This document shows positions 32,970 through 37,086 of a DNA stretch of 37,086 nucleotides, in pieces. The position numbers were made by a program, and so were the translations under genes. Origin of the DNA: an uncultured Lachnospiraceae bacterium (GTDB lineage: Bacteria; Bacillota; Clostridia; Lachnospirales; Lachnospiraceae); assembly GCA_944381505.1 (NCBI GenBank), contig CALWLK010000092.1, forward strand, positions 1 to 37,086. Direction: 5' to 3'. The notes under the pieces are model-generated. The model saw only the letters and a program-made list of their open reading frames with translations. It made no database searches and was not told the DNA's origin. The first letter of the stretch is position 1, and every line of letters begins with the position of its first letter.

Positions 32970-33725
32970 ATGATAAGAATAGCGGCAGTGCTCATAACGG
33001 TGATATGCTTCCTTATATTTGGGATACCCCTTTTGATATTTGAACAGATACTTGCAAAGCTCGACCCGAAAAAGCAGGGAAGGCAGTGCAGGCTCATAAT
33101 CCAAGGGGTGTTCAGAGGCCTTTTAAAGATCACAGGGACAAGGATCACGGCCTATGGGACGGAAAACATTCCTGATGATGAGGCGGTGCTTTTTGTGGGG
33201 AACCATCGCTCCGACTTTGATATACTCATAGCCTACAGCTTCGTAAAGACGGAGACAGGTTTTATCGCCAAGGCGGAGATCGGAAACGTCCCGCTTCTGC
33301 GGCAGTGGATGAAAAACATCAAGTGCCTGTTCCTTGACAGGAGCGATATAAAGCAGGGCTTAAAGACCATCCTTGACGCTGCGGCGCAAATCAATTCCGG
33401 GATCTCGGTGTGGGTATATCCGGAGGGCACCAGGAACAGGAACGAGGACCCGACAAAGCTGCTTCCGTTCCACGACGCCACTTTAAAGATCGCCTCAAAA
33501 TCGAAATGCAGGGTAATTCCTGTGGCTATGCTGGGAACAGATGATATATTTGAAAAGCATTTTCCTTCGGTGCGACCTGCCGATGTGACGGTGAGGTTCG
33601 GAGAGCCTGTGTCTCTTGAAAAGCTTCCTCCGGAGTGTAGAAAAAAGCCCGGAAAGTATTTTGAGGAGCTCATTTCCCGCATGATAGGCGAGCTGCAGGA
33701 GGAAGTGAAAAAGGAGCGTGAGTAA
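32970..33725 (+). CDS. 1-acyl-sn-glycerol-3-phosphate acyltransferase (PlsC family)
   Basis: Predicted membrane-associated acyltransferase making phosphatidic acid from lysophosphatidic acid. 251 residues. An N-terminal membrane helix (4-28) precedes the catalytic NHRSDFD (78-84, the NHxxxxD motif with His79 and Asp84), FIAKAEIGNVP (99-109) and YPEGTRNRNED (150-160), all in the usual order and spacing. It lies 13 bases after the permease gene and its TAA abuts the ATG of the Ppx-like gene, so the three probably share the transcript from the promoter at 32.1 kb. A role in acylating a glycan lipid is conceivable but there is no sign of it. Confidence 0.92.
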   Translation: MIRIAAVLITVICFLIFGIPLLIFEQILAKLDPKKQGRQCRLIIQGVFRGLLKITGTRITAYGTENIPDDEAVLFVGNHRSDFDILIAYSFVKTETGFIAKAEIGNVPLLRQWMKNIKCLFLDRSDIKQGLKTILDAAAQINSGISVWVYPEGTRNRNEDPTKLLPFHDATLKIASKSKCRVIPVAMLGTDDIFEKHFPSVRPADVTVRFGEPVSLEKLPPECRKKPGKYFEELISRMIGELQEEVKKERE

Positions 33726-35255
33726 ATGGCTTACCATATTTTTGCTGCCATCAGGGTGGGGAGCCTTGAGCAGGAGCTGTCCATATATGAGATAGGCGGC
33801 AAGAGACAATTTAAGAGGATAGACAGGATAATAAACAGGATACCTGTCGGCAGAGAGACCTTTGAGCTGGGGCGTATCTCCTACGACGCCATGGAGAGGC
33901 TCTTTGAGGTGTTGAACGGTTTTGCCGAGATCATGAAGACATACAAGGTGAACGCCTATAAGGCCTACGCGACCTCGGCTTTTCGTGAGGCGGAAAATTC
34001 AAAGATAGTCACTGACAGAATAAAGGTCCGCACGGGAATAAACATAGACGTCGTGTCAAATTCGGAGCAGCGCTTCATAAATTACAAGGCCCTTGCCGTA
34101 AATCCGGACATAGGCTTTGATGAGATAATCAGGGAGAGCACCGCGATTATAGACTCCGGATATGGAGGAATGCAGATATCCCTTTTTGACAAGGACAAGC
34201 TGGTGTCGACGGAAAACCTACCCTTGGCCTCATCAAAGATAGCTGAGATGGTGGGGGAGCTGCCGGTATCGAGGGATATAATAATCAAGGACATAAGGGA
34301 GATAACGGACGCGGAGCTTGAGAGCTACAGAAGGCTCTATCTCAAAAACAATGTCATCACAAACCTTATAGGTATGGGAGAGAGCATAAGCTACATCTTA
34401 AGGAGCGAGGACAGGCCGGGGATGGCGGTATTTACCTCGGAGGAGGTAATGGAGCGCTGCGACGAGGTCATCTCCATGAGAGTCGAGAGACTTGAGGAAA
34501 GGCTCTACGTGAACAGGAGCCTTGCCGAGGCGCTTTTTGTGACGGCGGTGATCTACAGGAGGCTGATAGAGTTTTTCGGGGCGAAGAAGATAATACTCCC
34601 CGGCACCGGCTTTTGCGACGGAGTGGCGGCTCAGTACGGGGAGAAGACTAAGCTTCTCAAATTCAGCCATGACTTTGAGGAGGATATTGTGGCGGCCTCC
34701 CGAAATATGGCAAAGAGATATAAGTGCGACACAGCCCATTCAAAACTGGTGGAGGCATACGCCCTCGCCATATTTGACGGCATGAAGAAGATAGGCGGAT
34801 TCTCAAAGAGGGACAGGCTGATACTTCGCATAGCGGCAATACTCCATTCCTGCGGAAAGTTTATAAATATAAAGAATTCCGCAGGCTGCGGCTACAACAT
34901 AATCCTTTCCACAGAGATAATAGGGCTCTCCCACGAGGAGAGGCTGCTCACGGCAAATGTGGTAAAGTATAACACCGCAGAATTTGATTACGGCCTTACG
35001 GAGAGCGGAGCGGATCTCATAAGGGCTGCCAAGCTCACGGCGGTCCTTAGACTTGCAAATGCTCTGGACAGGGGACACAAGAGCAAGCCGGAGAGCATGA
35101 AGATCACTGCAAACGACAAGGAGAGGAAGCTTTTGATAAGTGTTTCCTCCAAGGAGGATATGGTCTTGGAGAGGACGGAGCTTGAGAAGAAGGCGGTCTT
35201 TTTCGAGGAGATATTCGGTTTAAGGCCTGTTTTAAAGCACAAGAAGGTGCTGTGA
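33726..35255 (+). CDS. Ppx/GppA phosphatase family protein, divergent
   Basis: 509 residues: an actin-like N-terminal half of the exopolyphosphatase/pppGpp-phosphatase family and a C-terminal HD-like helical domain (about 320-480). Recognisable are AFREAENS (85-92, holding the family's catalytic Glu), a divergent phosphate loop IDSGYGGMQISLF (142-154) where the canonical form is DIGGGS, and LHSCGKFI (373-380) where an HD would be expected. The first loop reads AAIRVGSLEQEL (7-18); family members normally have an Asp at the Arg10 position (A-x-I-D-x-G-S). Its partner ppk follows by 30 bases, supporting a polyphosphate role. Whether it still hydrolyses polyphosphate is doubtful from these residues. 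Confidence 0.88.
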   Translation: MAYHIFAAIRVGSLEQELSIYEIGGKRQFKRIDRIINRIPVGRETFELGRISYDAMERLFEVLNGFAEIMKTYKVNAYKAYATSAFREAENSKIVTDRIKVRTGINIDVVSNSEQRFINYKALAVNPDIGFDEIIRESTAIIDSGYGGMQISLFDKDKLVSTENLPLASSKIAEMVGELPVSRDIIIKDIREITDAELESYRRLYLKNNVITNLIGMGESISYILRSEDRPGMAVFTSEEVMERCDEVISMRVERLEERLYVNRSLAEALFVTAVIYRRLIEFFGAKKIILPGTGFCDGVAAQYGEKTKLLKFSHDFEEDIVAASRNMAKRYKCDTAHSKLVEAYALAIFDGMKKIGGFSKRDRLILRIAAILHSCGKFINIKNSAGCGYNIILSTEIIGLSHEERLLTANVVKYNTAEFDYGLTESGADLIRAAKLTAVLRLANALDRGHKSKPESMKITANDKERKLLISVSSKEDMVLERTELEKKAVFFEEIFGLRPVLKHKKVL

Positions 35256-35285
35256 CAGACGGGTCCTTTCGAGAGGAGATAAGAT

Positions 35286-37086
35286 ATGGCGGAGCAGAAA
35301 AAACAACAGTCCGACAACTATATAAACAGAGAATTGAGCTGGCTGGAATTCAACCGCAGGGTGCTGGAGGAGGCGAGGGACAGGAGCCTTCCGCTTATGG
35401 AGAGACTTAAGTTCCTGAGTATCACCGCCTCAAACCTTGACGAATTCTTTATGGTCAGAGTGGCCTCCTTAAAGGACATGGTCCATGCCGGATACAAGAA
35501 GACGGACATAGCGGGCATGACTCCCAAGGAGCAGCTTGAGAGGATATCCGAAAAGACCCACGACATGGTGGACATGCAGTATTCCACCTACAAGAGGGGT
35601 CTGGTTCCCGCCCTTAAGCAGGAGGGACTCACGGTAATAGGAGAACACGAGGATATGACGGAGGAAGAGAAAAAGGCGGCGGACCTGTATTTCTCGGAGA
35701 TGGTCTACCCGGTCCTCACTCCCATGGCATTCGACTCCTCAAGGCCCTTCCCGCTGATACTCAACAAGACCTTAAATATCGCGGCTCTTGTGAGGAAGAA
35801 GGGATCAAAGGAATCTGACGAGGCCGAGTTCGTCATGGTCCAGGTGCCCTCGGTGCTTCCAAGGGTCGTGGAGCTTACATCTTCGGAGGACGAAGAAAAG
35901 TCCTGCCGTAAGGTCATACTCCTTGAGGAGATAATAGAGAGGAACATCCAAAAGCTCTTTTTGAATTACGACATAATATCAGCGCACCCCTTCAGGATAA
36001 TGAGAAACGCGGATTTCGACCTTGACGAGGAGGACACAGAGGACCTTCTGGAGGAGATAAAGAAGCAGCTGAAAAAGAGACGCAGAGGAGAGGTCATAAG
36101 GCTTGAGATAGAGGACAAGACCGACAAGCGCCTCCTGAAGATACTCAAAAAAGAATTTGAGATAGAAAACGACGATATATACATGATAAACGGGCCGCTG
36201 GATCTCACCTTCCTCATGAAGATGTACGGCCTTGAGGGCTTTGACAGGCTCAAATACAAAAAGTATGTGCCCCAGCCTGTCCCCGAGCTCATGAACGACG
36301 ATGACATATTCGAGAACATAAGGAAAGAGGATATCTTCCTCTATCACCCCTACGAGAGCTTTGAGCCCGTCATAGATTTCGTGAGGACGGCGGCAAAGGA
36401 CCCCAAGGTACTTGCCATAAAGCAGACCCTTTACAGGGTGAGCTCCACCTCCCCCATCATCGCGGCTTTGGAGGAGGCTGCCGGAAATGGAAAACAGGTC
36501 ACCGTCCTTGTGGAGCTCAAGGCGAGATTCGACGAGGAAAACAACATAGTCTGGGCAAAGAGGCTTGAGAAGGCCGGATGTCACGTCATATACGGCCTCG
36601 TGGGCTTGAAAACACACTCGAAGATAACGCTGGTGGTGAGGTACGAGGACGACGGCATAAGGAGATACGTACATCTGGGAACGGGAAACTATAATGATTC
36701 CACCGCAAAGCTCTACACAGACTGCGGGATATTTACCTGCAACGAGCGTATAGGCGAGGACGCCACGGCGGTGTTCAACATGCTCTCAGGCTATTCCGAG
36801 CCTGAAAATTGGAACGAGCTCATAGTTGCGCCTCTTTGGCTCAGGAAAAAGCTTCTTAAGCTCATAGAGAGGGAGACTGAAAACGCCAAGGCGGGAAGGC
36901 CCGCATCAATAACGGCGAAGATGAATTCCCTGTGCGACAAGGAGATAATAGACGCCCTCTACGAGGCCTCCGCAAACGGAGTAAAGACAGAGCTCATAGT
37001 GAGAGGCATATGCTGTCTGAGGCCGGGGGTGGCGGGCTTAAGCGAAAACATAAGCGTCCGCTCCATAGTGGGCAATTTCCTTGAGC
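35286..37086 (+). CDS. ppk: Polyphosphate kinase, 3' end beyond the window
   Basis: Synthesises inorganic polyphosphate from ATP. 600 codons are visible of an expected roughly 700. The start MAEQKKQQSDNYINRELSWL carries the family's YINRELSWLEFN. Then come LDEFFMVRVA (51-60), YPVLTPMAFD (141-150), HPYESFEPV (354-362), the ATP-loop region KQTLYRVSS (379-387), ELKARFDEENN (410-420) and GLKTHSKI (440-447), with His444 as the phosphorylated histidine. AGAGGAG (35272-35278) lies 7 bases before the ATG. No frame disruption is seen in the visible part. Co-occurrence with the Ppx-like gene directly upstream is a common polyphosphate arrangement. Confidence 0.96.
   Translation, partial: MAEQKKQQSDNYINRELSWLEFNRRVLEEARDRSLPLMERLKFLSITASNLDEFFMVRVASLKDMVHAGYKKTDIAGMTPKEQLERISEKTHDMVDMQYSTYKRGLVPALKQEGLTVIGEHEDMTEEEKKAADLYFSEMVYPVLTPMAFDSSRPFPLILNKTLNIAALVRKKGSKESDEAEFVMVQVPSVLPRVVELTSSEDEEKSCRKVILLEEIIERNIQKLFLNYDIISAHPFRIMRNADFDLDEEDTEDLLEEIKKQLKKRRRGEVIRLEIEDKTDKRLLKILKKEFEIENDDIYMINGPLDLTFLMKMYGLEGFDRLKYKKYVPQPVPELMNDDDIFENIRKEDIFLYHPYESFEPVIDFVRTAAKDPKVLAIKQTLYRVSSTSPIIAALEEAAGNGKQVTVLVELKARFDEENNIVWAKRLEKAGCHVIYGLVGLKTHSKITLVVRYEDDGIRRYVHLGTGNYNDSTAKLYTDCGIFTCNERIGEDATAVFNMLSGYSEPENWNELIVAPLWLRKKLLKLIERETENAKAGRPASITAKMNSLCDKEIIDALYEASANGVKTELIVRGICCLRPGVAGLSENISVRSIVGNFLE

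Overview
The window looks like chromosome of a Gram-positive anaerobe of the Clostridia (Bacillota), perhaps a Lachnospiraceae relative. The basis is strong AGGAGG ribosome-binding sites, heavy AGG/AGA and ATA codon use, a lipoprotein of the DUF4349 family, clostridial-hydrophobic (ChW)-like repeats on an L,D-transpeptidase, and a cell-envelope glycan locus of Gram-positive style. I assign no genus. I see no rRNA, tRNA, CRISPR array, insertion sequence or phage gene.

Region 1 (1-5.8 kb). A minus-strand operon of five genes reads leftward from about 4.86 kb: an L-2-amino-thiazoline-4-carboxylate (ATC) hydrolase-family protein, an M20D amidohydrolase, two integral membrane proteins of about 230 residues (the first DUF5058-like), and an AbgB-like M20 amidohydrolase. 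A divergent TetR-family regulator follows on the plus strand. The intergenic region holds a good operon promoter and two perfect palindromes with the shared form TTANNCATGNNTAA. One overlaps the predicted operon start and the other lies upstream of tetR. I read this as a regulated uptake-and-hydrolysis module for an unidentified amide or thiazoline amino-acid conjugate. The first codons of another minus-strand gene are cut by the left edge.

Region 2 (5.9-33 kb). A DUF4349 lipoprotein precedes a long plus-strand surface-polysaccharide locus. It opens with rfbA, rfbB, rfbD and glmM, then leuA (unexpected here), glf, a GT8 enzyme and several GT2 glycosyltransferases. One GT2 carries a tail of about 190 acidic, probably disordered residues. 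A sugar aminotransferase (DegT family), a PLP enzyme of the ACC deaminase/D-cysteine desulfhydrase fold and, further on, an ATP-grasp ligase suggest an amino sugar that may be acylated by an amino acid. Also present are an L,D-transpeptidase with wall-binding repeats, a membrane O-acyltransferase, two different MOP-family flippases, DUF2304 and DUF2142 membrane proteins, and rfbC. The four dTDP-rhamnose genes therefore bracket the locus. Many gene pairs overlap by 4-11 bases, which implies translational coupling. After rfbC a separate promoter drives an ABC-2 type polysaccharide permease that has no ATPase gene beside it.

Region 3 (33-37.1 kb). A PlsC-type acyltransferase, a divergent Ppx/GppA protein and the first 600 codons of polyphosphate kinase (ppk1) follow on the same strand, linking the locus to lipid and polyphosphate housekeeping. 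The ppk gene runs off the right edge.

Main candidates for something new: the TetR-controlled hydrolase/membrane-pair module with its twin operators; the aminotransferase, PLP enzyme and ATP-grasp set; the acidic-tailed glycosyltransferase; the ATPase-less permease with its hairpin-bearing promoter; and the Ppx with altered phosphate-binding residues.
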